Counted from the stretch's first letter, positions 38,437-46,355 are shown. The stretch is 55,359 nt of DNA from a virus (IMGVR_UViG_3300009177_000047:1-55359), one strand, 5' to 3'. Numbers and translations are program-made. The notes: a model not told the origin generated them from the sequence alone.

Positions 38437-38784
38437 TCAGTTGTCGCTATCTTTCGGCTCGTCGGGGTCGGAGTTGTCGGTGAAACCGCCGAAAGTAATG
38501 ACCCCGTTGTCTTCGTCCTCTTGAACACGACGATTGATCTCGTCGTAGATTTCGTTGACGCCACGTTGGATCGCATAGCGAATTTTTTGGACATTGAGGA
38601 TAACGCGAGCTTCGGCGAGCTTCTTGCGTTCCGGGCCGCGCATGACACGGGCCAGTTCGTCCCCACGGAGAATTCGTTCGTTGCCAGCGAAGTCAGTAAC
38701 TTTCGCTAGAACGATGAATTCCAAGGGAACTTCATCGGGATCAATGTTCTGAATGATGTCGTCAAACAAATCAATAGGACTCAT
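38437..38784 (-). CDS. conserved phage protein, unknown function
   Basis: This 115-residue protein begins MSPIDLFDDIIQNIDPDEVP and continues FIVLAKVTDFAGNERILRGD and EARVILNVQKIRYAIQRGVN. I recall similar small proteins in other large myoviruses, with no assigned role. The tail is acidic (DNSDPDEPKDSDN). AAGGAG lies 8 nt before ATG 38784, and a late-like octamer in a hairpin loop lies 24 nt before it. Confidence 0.7.
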   Translation of the reverse strand: MSPIDLFDDIIQNIDPDEVPLEFIVLAKVTDFAGNERILRGDELARVMRGPERKKLAEARVILNVQKIRYAIQRGVNEIYDEINRRVQEDEDNGVITFGGFTDNSDPDEPKDSDN

Positions 38785-38801
38785 GGGAAAGTCTCCTTAC
38801 T

Positions 38802-38821
38802 CATGGAATATTTATCCCATG
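38802..38821 (-). promoter_or_regulatory. hairpin with late-promoter octamer in its loop
   Basis: On the minus strand CATGGGA, loop TAAATA, TTCCATG form a 7-bp stem (one G-U). The octamer GATAAATA (38816-38809) spans the loop and lies 24 nt before ATG 38784. Confidence 0.5.
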
Positions 38822-38845
38822 GAAAGAGAACTCTCCGGCTTCCCG

Positions 38846-39112
38846 TTACCGAAGAGTTCCTGAATCACGCATACTGGCACAGTTCTCAAGAGCCGCCAGA
38901 ATCACTGCTGCGGCCTTGACCATGTCTGCTTCGAAATCGGCAGCAATCGGCTTGGTGTGCTTCCTGCTGGAACCGCTCGTCAGGTAGGTCGCCGCGATGG
39001 CGATCCAGTCATTCGGGCTGTTCTGAACGTCCCATTCCGAGCCGGGGAGGTTGAAATGCCTCTCCCGCTCGACGATGATTCGGTCAACGATTTCTTGCCG
39101 ACGTTGGGACAC
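38846..39112 (-). CDS. conserved phage protein (DWxAI / VKAAAVILAALE family)
   Basis: GTG 39112, 1 nt after the upstream stop, gives 88 residues; an upstream extension rich in Arg overlaps the neighbour and was rejected. Stretches SEWDVQNSPNDWIAIAATYL and FEADMVKAAAVILAALENC match a very common small phage protein family of unknown function. It is translationally coupled to the gene upstream. Confidence 0.65.
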   Translation of the reverse strand: MSQRRQEIVDRIIVERERHFNLPGSEWDVQNSPNDWIAIAATYLTSGSSRKHTKPIAADFEADMVKAAAVILAALENCASMRDSGTLR

Positions 39113-39113
39113 C

Positions 39114-39875
39114 TTAGCCCGTGGCCTTCTTCGCGCGCGACGGCGCGGCACGGCGCTTGGCCGGTGCAGCCTTAGCTTTGGCCTTCACTGCCTTGGCTTC
39201 GACTGCCACAGGAGCGGCGGCCTTCGCCGGGGGCGGAACGCGCTTCGGCTGCGGGCGCAGATGCGGGGCGTGCTGGTAGGCACGTTCACGCTTGGCGGCA
39301 GCGTCGTTTTCCAGCATTTGAGCTTCCATCAGCAGGCCGTTGGCGATGCCGATGTCGTTCTCGCTGGCTTGAGCGTTCTGGTTCGAGGTGTGCGGGTTGA
39401 ACTTCGGCTGAGCGAAGGGATCAACCGGGTTCCGATGCTGGCCGACCGGAGACGACTTCGGTGCGGCGGGGGCCGGAGCCTTGGCGGCTTCGTTGATCTT
39501 GTCCACGGCATCGTATTCGTCCGGCAGAATGCGACCCATCGCTTGCAGGATTTGACGCAGAGCGAACGGACGGTTCGGCTCAGGGAACATGACGACGTTG
39601 TTCACCGGCACCGGGATCAGCAGGCCCGCGTTGTGCAGGGAAGTCAGAACCGTGTCGGTGGTGTCCGGCATCAGGCGCCGTGCGAGCACGTTGCCGAGAT
39701 CGGGATCGCCTTGGCCTTCGGGGCTTTCGACGATGGACATGAGAGCCTGTTCCCAGCGCGGGGGCAGGTTGTCCGTGGAGACCACGAGTGCGTGGTCCTC
39801 ACGGTCGGGGATTTGCATGAACACGACAACGATACGTTGGTCGGTGTTCGAGATGCGTGCGAGGTGTCTTTTCAT
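39114..39875 (-). CDS. conserved phage protein with basic Ala/Pro/Lys tail
   Basis: This 253-residue protein begins MKRHLARISNTDQRIVVVFM, followed by DREDHALVVSTDNLPPRWEQ. Later stretches KFNPHT and GIANGLLMEAQMLENDAAAK then RERAYQHAPHLRP recur in homologs I recall from other phages. The last ~55 residues are Ala/Pro/Lys-rich, histone-like (KAVKAKAKAAPAKRRAAPSR), suggesting contact with DNA. GGGAG lies before ATG 39875. The function is unknown. Confidence 0.7.
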   Translation of the reverse strand: MKRHLARISNTDQRIVVVFMQIPDREDHALVVSTDNLPPRWEQALMSIVESPEGQGDPDLGNVLARRLMPDTTDTVLTSLHNAGLLIPVPVNNVVMFPEPNRPFALRQILQAMGRILPDEYDAVDKINEAAKAPAPAAPKSSPVGQHRNPVDPFAQPKFNPHTSNQNAQASENDIGIANGLLMEAQMLENDAAAKRERAYQHAPHLRPQPKRVPPPAKAAAPVAVEAKAVKAKAKAAPAKRRAAPSRAKKATG

Positions 39876-39901
39876 TTGGTCTCCCAGAGGGGTGAATGGC
39901 C

Positions 39902-40150
39902 TTATTCGGCCGCTGCTGCTTCTTCGGCCGGAGCTTCGATAGCAGCGGGCACATCTTCAGCCGGGGCCGGATTGGCTTCGGCGAAGGCCACGAACGCCGC
40001 GATCTTGCCGCGCACCGTGCGAACCTGTTCGATGGTGTTCCAGCCCTTGAAGGCGCCCTGCTCGCACGCGAAGTCGATGATCTTCAGGGCGTTTTGAATG
40101 TCCTGAAGGCCCAACGAGGGTTCTTCGGTCGTTTCGGTGGCAGTAGTCAT
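39902..40150 (-). CDS. conserved small phage protein, unknown
   Basis: This 82-residue protein carries LGLQDIQNALKIIDFACEQG, AFKGWNTIEQVRTVRGKIAA and FVAFAEANP, typical of a small helical phage family (L.L.DL..AL.iID....RGAf). It ends in an Ala/Glu-rich tail. It is the first gene of the unit 40150 to 38846. A GTAAACCA motif (40194-40201, minus) lies 44 nt upstream. Confidence 0.7.
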   Translation of the reverse strand: MTTATETTEEPSLGLQDIQNALKIIDFACEQGAFKGWNTIEQVRTVRGKIAAFVAFAEANPAPAEDVPAAIEAPAEEAAAAE

Positions 40151-40193
40151 TTAGAAAAATCTCCTAAAAGGATGTGTTACTGTTCAACCTATA

Positions 40194-40201
40194 TGGTTTA
40201 C
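40194..40201 (-). promoter_or_regulatory. GTAAACCA motif
   Basis: GTAAACCA on the minus strand ends 44 nt before ATG 40150, the spacing seen for the other motif copies. The -10 is not clear. Confidence 0.4.
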
Positions 40202-40233
40202 GAACAGCAAGTCAAAATTAATCAACAGCAACA

Positions 40234-40253
40234 ACGGCAGAAATACTTGCCGT
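40234..40253 (-). terminator. hairpin after the methyltransferase gene
   Basis: acggca (40234-40239) and tgccgt (40248-40253) form a 6-bp stem at the stop of the gene, followed on the minus strand by a T/G-rich stretch. It is a weak terminator. Confidence 0.4.
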
Positions 40254-40951
40254 CATTTAACGCATTTCACGTAAATCCATTGATTGTGGTCGTCGCTCCA
40301 CGAACCGGTGATCGTGGTCTGAATATCCTTGAAGCCGATCTCGGTGAGATCATTGACCAGTTGTTCCGGCGCCGTGACCCTGACATCGTGGGCTGAATTG
40401 GTGGACAGTGCGTCGTAGACGTTGTCGTAATACTCAGCGGCGTTCCGGTGACCGTCTCCAAAACCCATTTGGAAAGACAGGATGCCGCCTTCCTTCATGA
40501 CTCGATACATGTCGGTCATGATGCTCTTCCTGATAGAGTGACAAGGAATGTGCTGAAGAACGACCGTGGACATGATGAAATCATACTTGTCCGATTCGAG
40601 CGGACTCAGTGAATTTGCTTCGTTGGTGAAGAAATCGCTGTTCGCGAACCCCTTATCCACCATCAATTCTTTGCAGGCGATGATGTTGTTGGAACTCACG
40701 TCGCAACCGTGAGCTTCCTTCACCTTGAAAGTGTTCAAAATGTTCAGGACATTTCGGCCGCAGCCGCAGCCAAAGTCTAGCGTGTTTTTTTCCGACCAGT
40801 CGCCGACCTTCAACGGCCCGAGCAGGATGCTCCAATATTCCGGGTTGGCGTTGTGAACCGCATGGCCACCTTCGCCGGTCGCTTTCATTCTCGGTGTTTC
40901 GTTCTCGAAGAACGTCTTGAGCATCGAGATATAGTCTTGTTCGGTGGCCAC
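40253..40951 (-). CDS. class I SAM-dependent methyltransferase
   Basis: The GTG at 40951 gives 232 residues. Motif I LDFGCGCGRN (~58-67), an acidic residue ending strand 2 (HGCDVSS) and DFIMSTVVLQHI (strand 4) define the Rossmann methyltransferase fold; YRVMKEGGILSFQ follows. These features resemble small-molecule or surface-sugar methyltransferases (Methyltransf_11/25), and no DNA-methylase DPPY/NPPF motif is present. It is more A/T-rich than its neighbours, suggesting transfer. A late-like octamer lies 32 nt upstream. Confidence 0.85.
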   Translation of the reverse strand: MATEQDYISMLKTFFENETPRMKATGEGGHAVHNANPEYWSILLGPLKVGDWSEKNTLDFGCGCGRNVLNILNTFKVKEAHGCDVSSNNIIACKELMVDKGFANSDFFTNEANSLSPLESDKYDFIMSTVVLQHIPCHSIRKSIMTDMYRVMKEGGILSFQMGFGDGHRNAAEYYDNVYDALSTNSAHDVRVTAPEQLVNDLTEIGFKDIQTTITGSWSDDHNQWIYVKCVK

Positions 40952-40983
40952 TTTGCATGTTCTCCCAAAGGATTATGGATGGG

Positions 40984-40991
40984 TATTTATG
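40984..40991 (-). promoter_or_regulatory. late-promoter-like octamer CATAAATA
   Basis: CATAAATA lies 32 nt before GTG 40951, just downstream of the strong terminator 41007-41043, so the methyltransferase is its own late unit. Confidence 0.6.
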
Positions 40992-41006
40992 CTTGTGAAC
41001 TGGCCA

Positions 41007-41043
41007 CAAAAAAGAAACGGCTTGAGAGTTTCCCCTCAAGCCG
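41007..41043 (-). terminator. rho-independent terminator of the HNH gene
   Basis: On the minus strand CGGCTTGAG and CTCAAGCCG form a perfect 9-bp stem with an 8-nt loop, followed by TTTCTTTTTTGT. The stem overlaps the end of the HNH gene. Confidence 0.88.
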
Positions 41044-41638
41044 CCGCTAGTTGTTCGAATGTCACCGACGCGTTTTTGGACTTGCCGCGCCTCTTGGGCT
41101 TGATGAGGATGTTTTCCTCGGGCCACTGAAGGTGCTCCACCCACGAGTGGTGGGGGACGGCAAGCGGGAACTCGCGGCGCCGCGCGACCATCTCGTAATA
41201 GGACGGCCGGTGCGGCTTGATCTTGGGCTGGATACGGAAGTCGCAGCCCTTTTTGTTGTTGCAGTCGTAGCAGGCCGAAGTGAGGTTCTCCCACGTCGAA
41301 CGGCCGCCGAAGGTTCTCGGCGTGACGTGGTCGAGGTTCAGATCGTCCTCATGGAACTGCCCCTGACAGTAGGCGCACCGGTAGCGGTCCCGCAGCTTGA
41401 TGTTGTCCGGGCTAAGCTGGACACCAAGCGTCGGGCGGATATAGCGCGTCGTCATCACGACGGACGGGACGTGCATTTCCATGCTCGGGCTGTGGACCAC
41501 CCAGTCTTCGTAGGAGGCCAGCACGTTGACCGATTGCAGCCAGATGGCCTTAACCGCGTCTTGCCAGATCAGAGAGGAAACGGGAAGGACGCTCACAGGC
41601 AGTCCATCGGCGTTGAGAACCAGCGTATCACCAACCAT
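41036..41638 (-). CDS. HNH endonuclease
   Basis: This 200-residue protein has an HNH core: RYRCAYC (85-91), LNLDHVTPRTFGG (101-112), STWENLTSACYDCN (114-127). It contains the paired CxxC knuckles, the DH of the catalytic strand and the N residues. The N-terminal half (LVLNADGLPVSVLPVSSL) resembles cellular 5-methylcytosine-type HNH proteins rather than homing endonucleases. It has its own late octamer and terminator. It may degrade host DNA or act in packaging; this is inference. Confidence 0.88.
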   Translation of the reverse strand: MVGDTLVLNADGLPVSVLPVSSLIWQDAVKAIWLQSVNVLASYEDWVVHSPSMEMHVPSVVMTTRYIRPTLGVQLSPDNIKLRDRYRCAYCQGQFHEDDLNLDHVTPRTFGGRSTWENLTSACYDCNNKKGCDFRIQPKIKPHRPSYYEMVARRREFPLAVPHHSWVEHLQWPEENILIKPKRRGKSKNASVTFEQLAAA

Positions 41639-41654
41639 TTTCTCTCTCCTTTCT

Positions 41655-41695
41655 CAGTGTCTTCTTGGGGATATTTATGCCCCGAAGAACCACTG
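41655..41695 (-). promoter_or_regulatory. 14-bp bulged hairpin with late-promoter octamer in its loop
   Basis: cagtg/cactg, tcttc/gaaga and gggg/cccc pair in succession with two 2-nt bulges. The 9-nt loop contains the octamer CATAAATA (41679-41672, minus), 33 nt before ATG 41638. It lies between the stop at 41706 and the HNH gene. Confidence 0.55.
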
Positions 41696-41705
41696 GTCTA
41701 AGGAG

Positions 41706-42920
41706 CTAGTGCTTGGTGAAGTTCTCCATTTTGAGACCTTCCGGGGTGAATCGCAGATCGACGGATGACAGGTATCCGCCCTTTCCACTTCCCGTATCGA
41801 GGAAGACGGCTCGGCCGCCATTCTCGTTTGTTTGGGTAATGGGGGACACATACGAGCGTGCGTCATGGCCCACGAACACGGTTGTGTCCGATGGCACTGC
41901 TTCAACCCAGTTATAGGTCCGGCGCGGACGATCCTGCGCCGTGAAACGAGTGGGCGAAGGTTCGAACTCACCGAACAAGGAAAAGTTTTCCATGCTCTTG
42001 TGGTCCTGTGCCCCGGTCCACCACGAAGGGTGAACGGCGGCATGTGTGAATACGTAGTTATCCAAAGTGAGCGTCAGCGAGGAACGGGCCACCAGTCCGC
42101 GAAAGCGGGACATCCAACGCTCTCGGCGCGGGTTGCCCAAATTGCTCAGCGCATTCGTGGTGACCTTATTGCCGTCACTCAACTTCATCATATGCCTGCC
42201 GCGATCCGATTGGTCAATCCATCTCACGATTTTTCTCTCGTGATTGCCAACAATCAGTTCGCCGTTGCCGCGCATTACTGTCCGATAAACCTCGTCAGCG
42301 CACTCAAGCGTGCCGGGTCCATAGTCAACAATGTCCCCCAGAAACACAATAAAGTGCCTACGGAGGCGAGCCCAGTCGATGGCAGCCAGAAGTGCGTGAT
42401 GCATTCCATGGATATCACCGATCACCGTGATACCACTGAATTTCTCTTTCAGTGTATCAAGGGACTGCGACGACAACTTACGCACGGGATCGAGATCACA
42501 TGTGCGTAGGTCGATTACTTCAGCCACGCCGTCACCCCGAAGGATATCGCGCTCGGCCGAGAGGAAACGTTGCCGAAGAGATTCTTCAGCATTCGGATTG
42601 TCGCAAACCAAATAGAAGACCGGCACGCCGAGTTCGAGGCCGATGTTGGCGAGCGCCATACGACCGTCGCGACGAAGGTTCGCCGCGTTGACGATCACGC
42701 GTTCGCCGAGCTTCAGTTTAGTTTCAGTCCGCCTATGGATTTCGGAGAACACAACACCGTCGATATCTCGACGATTGGCGTCTCCCCCTAGTTCATATCG
42801 AACCGCATCTGCACTAATAATGTCGTAGGCCGGGAAGGTCTCCGACAACATCTTTTCATTCACGGAAGGTGTAGGGCCAACCGTGATGACTAGACAGTGC
42901 AGGGGAACAAGTTTCTTCAT
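41706..42920 (-). CDS. kinase-like (P-loop lost) plus calcineurin-like phosphoesterase fusion
   Basis: This 404-residue protein has two modules. Residues ~8-130 follow the polynucleotide-kinase/AAA_33 plan (strand, loop, DIISADAVRYEL, VVFSEIHRRTE, ERVIVNAANLRRDGR), but the Walker A loop reads GPTPSVNE (15-22) with no GK[ST]. Residues ~163-400 are a metallophosphoesterase: GDIHG (168-172), GDIVDYGPG (195-203), GNHE (225-228), later HAAVHPSW and GHDARS. The order matches bacterial Pnkp RNA-repair enzymes without the ligase. The phosphatase looks intact and the kinase dead or altered. A perfect TATAAT lies ~15 nt upstream of the ATG. Confidence 0.82.
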   Translation of the reverse strand: MKKLVPLHCLVITVGPTPSVNEKMLSETFPAYDIISADAVRYELGGDANRRDIDGVVFSEIHRRTETKLKLGERVIVNAANLRRDGRMALANIGLELGVPVFYLVCDNPNAEESLRQRFLSAERDILRGDGVAEVIDLRTCDLDPVRKLSSQSLDTLKEKFSGITVIGDIHGMHHALLAAIDWARLRRHFIVFLGDIVDYGPGTLECADEVYRTVMRGNGELIVGNHERKIVRWIDQSDRGRHMMKLSDGNKVTTNALSNLGNPRRERWMSRFRGLVARSSLTLTLDNYVFTHAAVHPSWWTGAQDHKSMENFSLFGEFEPSPTRFTAQDRPRRTYNWVEAVPSDTTVFVGHDARSYVSPITQTNENGGRAVFLDTGSGKGGYLSSVDLRFTPEGLKMENFTKH

Positions 42921-43000
42921 GATTGCACTGTATTATACTCGAATCTGGTTGTCTATTTACCAAGCTTTCATCTCGTAAACGAATATGCTATGCTGGTGGC

Positions 43001-43645
43001 ATGAAAGAAAAAGCGATCTATCTCGATCTGGACGGCGTCATGGCCGACTACGACGCCGGGTTCCGGCGCGATCACCCGACCTTCCCGCACGATCCTTCGT
43101 TGAACCGTTCGTCGCATTTGCTGCCGGGCTCGGGCTCTGCGAAGAAGCGCGCGGCCTACGAACTGGTGAAGGGCACGACCTTCTACGCTGACCTACCGAT
43201 GATGCCCGGCGCCGCGAAGCTCTACAATTTCGTGCGCGAAGCTCGCCCGATCATCCTCACGGCCGCCCCGAAATACGGCGCCACCGAGGAAGACTTCCAT
43301 CTCAACCCTCACTGGTTGGGGGCAGCCTTCCACAAGCGCAACTGGGTCGAGTGCGTGTTGCTTCCGACAGCCGCCTATGAGCGGTCTCCGCTTTGGAAGA
43401 AAGCCCTGACCAGCATCGTCTACGATCAGGCGTCCACGCCCCGCCCGCGTATCCGTATCGCGGATGAACGGTTCATCTGCACGACCAGTTCTCGGAAGCA
43501 TCAATTCATGCATCGGAAAAAGTCGGAGCACCAAATTTTGGTTGACGACAGGCCCGACAACATCGAAGCTTGGAGAAATGCTGGTGGGATCGGAATCCTT
43601 CACACCAGTGCCGAAGATTCCATTCAGCAACTCAAGGCTCTGTGA
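43001..43645 (+). CDS. HAD-superfamily phosphatase, 5'-nucleotidase-like
   Basis: ATG 43001 gives 214 residues. The HAD nucleophile motif is YLDLDGVMADYD (7-18), motif II is ILTAAP, and the Mg-binding motif is QILVDDRPDNIEAW followed by GGIGILH. The layout resembles 5'(3')-deoxyribonucleotidases found in phages, which would help balance nucleotides. Family members differ in substrate, so this is provisional. It is divergent from the phosphoesterase fusion and heads the plus-strand run 43001-43975. Confidence 0.8.
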   Translation: MKEKAIYLDLDGVMADYDAGFRRDHPTFPHDPSLNRSSHLLPGSGSAKKRAAYELVKGTTFYADLPMMPGAAKLYNFVREARPIILTAAPKYGATEEDFHLNPHWLGAAFHKRNWVECVLLPTAAYERSPLWKKALTSIVYDQASTPRPRIRIADERFICTTSSRKHQFMHRKKSEHQILVDDRPDNIEAWRNAGGIGILHTSAEDSIQQLKAL

Positions 43646-43648
43646 ACC

Positions 43649-43975
43649 ATGGAACTGAACGCTACCACCCAAGCTAACGCCAAGGCGTTTGCCGTCCAGC
43701 TTCGCTCCATCCGAGACAAGATCGTGGCAGACGAGTTCGCCATCGACAACTCCGGTGATTCGCTGCGGGCCATCGTGGGCATGGTCGTTCAGTCCCTCGG
43801 GTCCGATGTCTACGAAGGCGCGCGGGCCAAGGTTGATGCCGCCAGCGGCGAGAAGGGCAAGATCGTGGTTCTGTTGGATCGCGTGCTCGACCACATCGAC
43901 CAACTCAACGCCATGAACGATCAAACGCTGAGCCTCGCCCAACAGTTGGGCGTCAGCGGCATCAAGTGGGTCTAA
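43649..43975 (+). CDS. small helical protein, unknown
   Basis: This 108-residue protein begins MELNATTQANAKAFAVQLRS 3 nt after the HAD gene stop, and is therefore co-transcribed. It is all helical, with a hydrophobic middle (SLRAIVGMVVQSLG) that is too short and polar for a clear membrane span. No family is recognised. Confidence 0.65.
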   Translation: MELNATTQANAKAFAVQLRSIRDKIVADEFAIDNSGDSLRAIVGMVVQSLGSDVYEGARAKVDAASGEKGKIVVLLDRVLDHIDQLNAMNDQTLSLAQQLGVSGIKWV

Positions 43976-43990
43976 AACCACTCGAATATT

Positions 43991-44020
43991 GTTGACCAGA
44001 CTCGAAAGCGTGAGAAACTT
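43991..44020 (+). promoter_or_regulatory. GTTGACCA promoter
   Basis: GTTGACCA (43991-43998) gives TTGACC, with GAAACT or AAACTT 16-17 nt later as a weak -10. The motif ends 48 nt before ATG 44047. Confidence 0.5.
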
Positions 44021-44046
44021 CCTCATCAACTGCTGAGGGAGTTCTC

Positions 44047-44379
44047 ATGTCGCGCGAACAAATCATCGCTCAAACGATCCTCGAACAACTCGGCGGCAAC
44101 CGTTTCATCGTGATGACCGGCGCGAAGAACTTCCTTCGCGACGACCGCGACGGCCTCGTTTCCCTGTCGTTCAACATCGGGCGCAACAGCAGCCGCGCCA
44201 ACAAGGTCAAGATCACGCTGGAAACCAGCGACACCTACACCGTTCGGTTCTCGCGCTTCAGCCGCAAGGGCATGTCCTACGAGGACAAGGAACTGCTGCT
44301 GGTGACCGATGTCTACGCCGACACGCTGCGCGAGGTGTTCACCGACTTCACCGGCCTCTACACCAGCCTGCGGGGCTAA
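44047..44379 (+). CDS. conserved small phage protein (LGGNRF..MTGAKNF family)
   Basis: This 110-residue protein has TILEQLGGNRFIVMTGAKNF, SLSFNIGRNSSRANKVKITL, and YTVRFSRFSRKG then VYADTLREVFTDFTGL. This is a family found across many phages and some mobile elements; the function is unknown. It is the first of a coupled run of four plus-strand genes from the GTTGACCA promoter. Confidence 0.8.
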   Translation: MSREQIIAQTILEQLGGNRFIVMTGAKNFLRDDRDGLVSLSFNIGRNSSRANKVKITLETSDTYTVRFSRFSRKGMSYEDKELLLVTDVYADTLREVFTDFTGLYTSLRG

Positions 44380-44380
44380 A

Positions 44381-44665
44381 ATGTTTCTGGCCGCCCTAGC
44401 TCTCTCAGCCTCGATCTGCGCCTCGGCGCGCGAAACGGACCAGTTCCTTCGGGAGACTGCCGTGACGCAGCGTGAGACGTTGCGCCTCACTCACGAAACG
44501 CAGGCGATCTTGGAAGCCGACGAGAGCGCCAAGGACCCTCGAATGGCTCCCCTGCTCCAACAGGCGCGGGTGGACATCGCCGAAGCGGACAAGGCCGTGG
44601 CCGACGTTGAAAAGGCCGCCCACGCCGCGCACAAGCAATTTGTCATCGACTGTGGAGGTAAGTGA
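44381..44665 (+). CDS. secreted or periplasmic small helical protein
   Basis: ATG 44381 gives 94 residues. Residues 1-16 (MFLAALALSASICASA) look like a cleavable signal peptide with an A-x-A-type end. The remainder is a charged helix, coiled-coil-like (RETLRLTHETQAILEADE, VDIAEADKAVADVEKAAH). It could be a periplasmic spanin-like or adhesin-blocking factor, but there is no lipobox. It overlaps the next start as TGATG. Confidence 0.6.
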   Translation: MFLAALALSASICASARETDQFLRETAVTQRETLRLTHETQAILEADESAKDPRMAPLLQQARVDIAEADKAVADVEKAAHAAHKQFVIDCGGK

Positions 44666-44856
44666 TGCTGCAAGCCGAGTTCACCACCAATCGCGATGGC
44701 GACGAGTTTTTCCACGTCGGCGGGCGCGTCAAGGATGCGGTCAACCGCTGCGAGGGAGAGATCGTGGGCATCGCCAGTGAGGGCGTCGTCTGTGTCAGGC
44801 CCGATGACGGCGACCCCGACTACGACGTGACGGTCAACTACCTCTTCGCGCTCTGA
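44665..44856 (+). CDS. small beta-rich protein, unknown
   Basis: ATG 44665, preceded by GGAGG at 6 nt, gives 63 residues. The pattern GGRVKDAVNRCEGEIVGIAS then GVVCVRPDDG looks like a small SH3/KOW-like beta barrel, common in short phage proteins. It overlaps its neighbours at both ends as TGATG. The function is unknown. Confidence 0.65.
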   Translation: MLQAEFTTNRDGDEFFHVGGRVKDAVNRCEGEIVGIASEGVVCVRPDDGDPDYDVTVNYLFAL

Positions 44857-45344
44857 TGGACGCCAGTCTCCCAAAGGAAAAAGACATCGCGCCGGATTTC
44901 TGGACGCTGAACGACGAGTCGCGCGCCGCGCTCCGCTCGGCGAATGATCTGCAATGGATCATGACTTCGGTGTCGAGAGACCTGCGGGTGAACTGTGGGA
45001 TCGGCCGGAGCGACCAGTGGAACGGCCTGACGTGGTCGAACACCATCCTTCACGGTGACGCGGAGGAATTCACCAGTGGGTGGACCTTCGGCCTGCATTG
45101 TAGGGTGAAACCCCCGAACAGCCCCGGCGTCATCCGTGACCGGCTCTTGCTGAGTCGGATTCACGTCAGCGGCAGCGACCACCGCATCTCTTTCGACAAC
45201 GGAGGCCGGAACATCGTCCTGCGATGCTACATGCTCGCGGACGAGTTCCCCACGCTCATGCTCTGGCGCAAGAGCCACGGTATGGATCAGGCCCCCGGTC
45301 CCACACCGAGCCGGGTGCCCAAATCCGTTGCCAGCCGGGTCTAA
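44856..45344 (+). CDS. unknown protein at end of coupled run
   Basis: This 162-residue protein starts MDASLPKEKDIAPDFWTLND, overlapping the preceding stop. It is mixed alpha/beta with Trp-rich stretches (SDQWNGLTWSNTILHG). The C-terminus is Pro/Ser-rich (APGPTPSRVPKSVASRV). It converges on the ParB-like gene, with 1 nt between stops and no visible terminator. No family is recognised. Confidence 0.6.
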   Translation: MDASLPKEKDIAPDFWTLNDESRAALRSANDLQWIMTSVSRDLRVNCGIGRSDQWNGLTWSNTILHGDAEEFTSGWTFGLHCRVKPPNSPGVIRDRLLLSRIHVSGSDHRISFDNGGRNIVLRCYMLADEFPTLMLWRKSHGMDQAPGPTPSRVPKSVASRV

Positions 45345-45345
45345 C

Positions 45346-46269
45346 TCACCAAGCGGCTCGGACCATCTCCCTCGTCGCCGTGGGGATTTCCGAGAAGTAG
45401 GGCTGCACGCCCCGTTCCGTCGCCAGCTTGGCCAGCTTGTTGCCGTTCAGGTGATGGAGAAGAGCGCGCTGGGTGTAATACCAGACCACCGATTGCTCTG
45501 GTCGCCGCAGGCGGTCGTAGTTCATCGCGATCAGCTTGTTGCGGAAAATCAGCCGGGGATCGCCGTCCGCGAGATTGGCGCCGCTGGCGACGCCATGGAC
45601 GAAGTCAGCCACTTGCTCCCCGGCATCACCCTCACCGAACCGAGAGGCGATGACGCAGCAAGCCACCGCAACGGAACGGCCAAGGTTGAACAGACACCCG
45701 AAGCTCGTGGCGTATTTCTCGATCTCGGGGTGACGTTCGACGGCTTCTTCGATCTGCTGCGGCGAACAGGGGCGATTGATCGAGGCCCCGTCCTTGTAGT
45801 TGAGCATCATGCGGGTCATGGCCGCGACGTGGTTGAAATTGGTCACGCCGTTCATCGCGAGCACATCGCCAGCCGTGCGGTTGATCCCGGCATCCATCGT
45901 AGCGAAGGCAGCCTCATCAACCCCTTCGGTCAACATCATGTAGGCGGGGGTGTTCGAGCGGATCACCGCGTGCAAGCGGTGCTGGCCGTTCATCAGGTTG
46001 CCTTTGTCGGACAGGATGATCGGTTCGCCGTTGAGCTTCCAGCGGCCTTCGACCATGTCAAGGGCGTAGCGCTCTATGCGAGAGGGGCGAAGGTGGCGAT
46101 TGCGCGTGTTTCGGCCCAAAAGTTGCTGAGCCATTTCGGGTGTTATCAAAACGGGACGCGAGGTGACTTCGGGCGGCTCAGCCACTATGGGCTGGGGGAC
46201 GAACTCCAAAACTGGGGCGCTCTTGGGCGCGCGGGTAGGGGGTTTGGGCTTAACGCTCGTGCGAGTCAT
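45346..46269 (-). CDS. ParB-like phage protein
   Basis: This is a 307-residue protein. A Pro-rich N-terminal ~45 residues precede ITPEMAQQLLGRN, MVEGRWKLNGEPIILSD and LMNGQHRLHAVIRS, then FATMDAGINRTAGDVLAMNG. This is the ParB/sulfiredoxin-type domain (NGxHRL) of a common phage family, often of unknown role. Relatives bind DNA or hydrolyse nucleotides or DNA. No plasmid partition genes are nearby, so partitioning is unlikely. Confidence 0.8.
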   Translation of the reverse strand: MTRTSVKPKPPTRAPKSAPVLEFVPQPIVAEPPEVTSRPVLITPEMAQQLLGRNTRNRHLRPSRIERYALDMVEGRWKLNGEPIILSDKGNLMNGQHRLHAVIRSNTPAYMMLTEGVDEAAFATMDAGINRTAGDVLAMNGVTNFNHVAAMTRMMLNYKDGASINRPCSPQQIEEAVERHPEIEKYATSFGCLFNLGRSVAVACCVIASRFGEGDAGEQVADFVHGVASGANLADGDPRLIFRNKLIAMNYDRLRRPEQSVVWYYTQRALLHHLNGNKLAKLATERGVQPYFSEIPTATREMVRAAW

Positions 46270-46355
46270 CGAACTTTCCTGTTGCGTTTCAACGGGGTGA
46301 GAATCCCACTCGCAAATTGAGCGAGGGTCGTCAATGCTGCTAGAGGGGAAACTCC

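Noticed and set aside
45346-46269. ParB-like protein as evidence for a plasmid or phage-plasmid partition system
   Set aside because: There is no ParA, no parS-like repeat set and no replication origin signature nearby; this ParB-like family is common in lytic phages.
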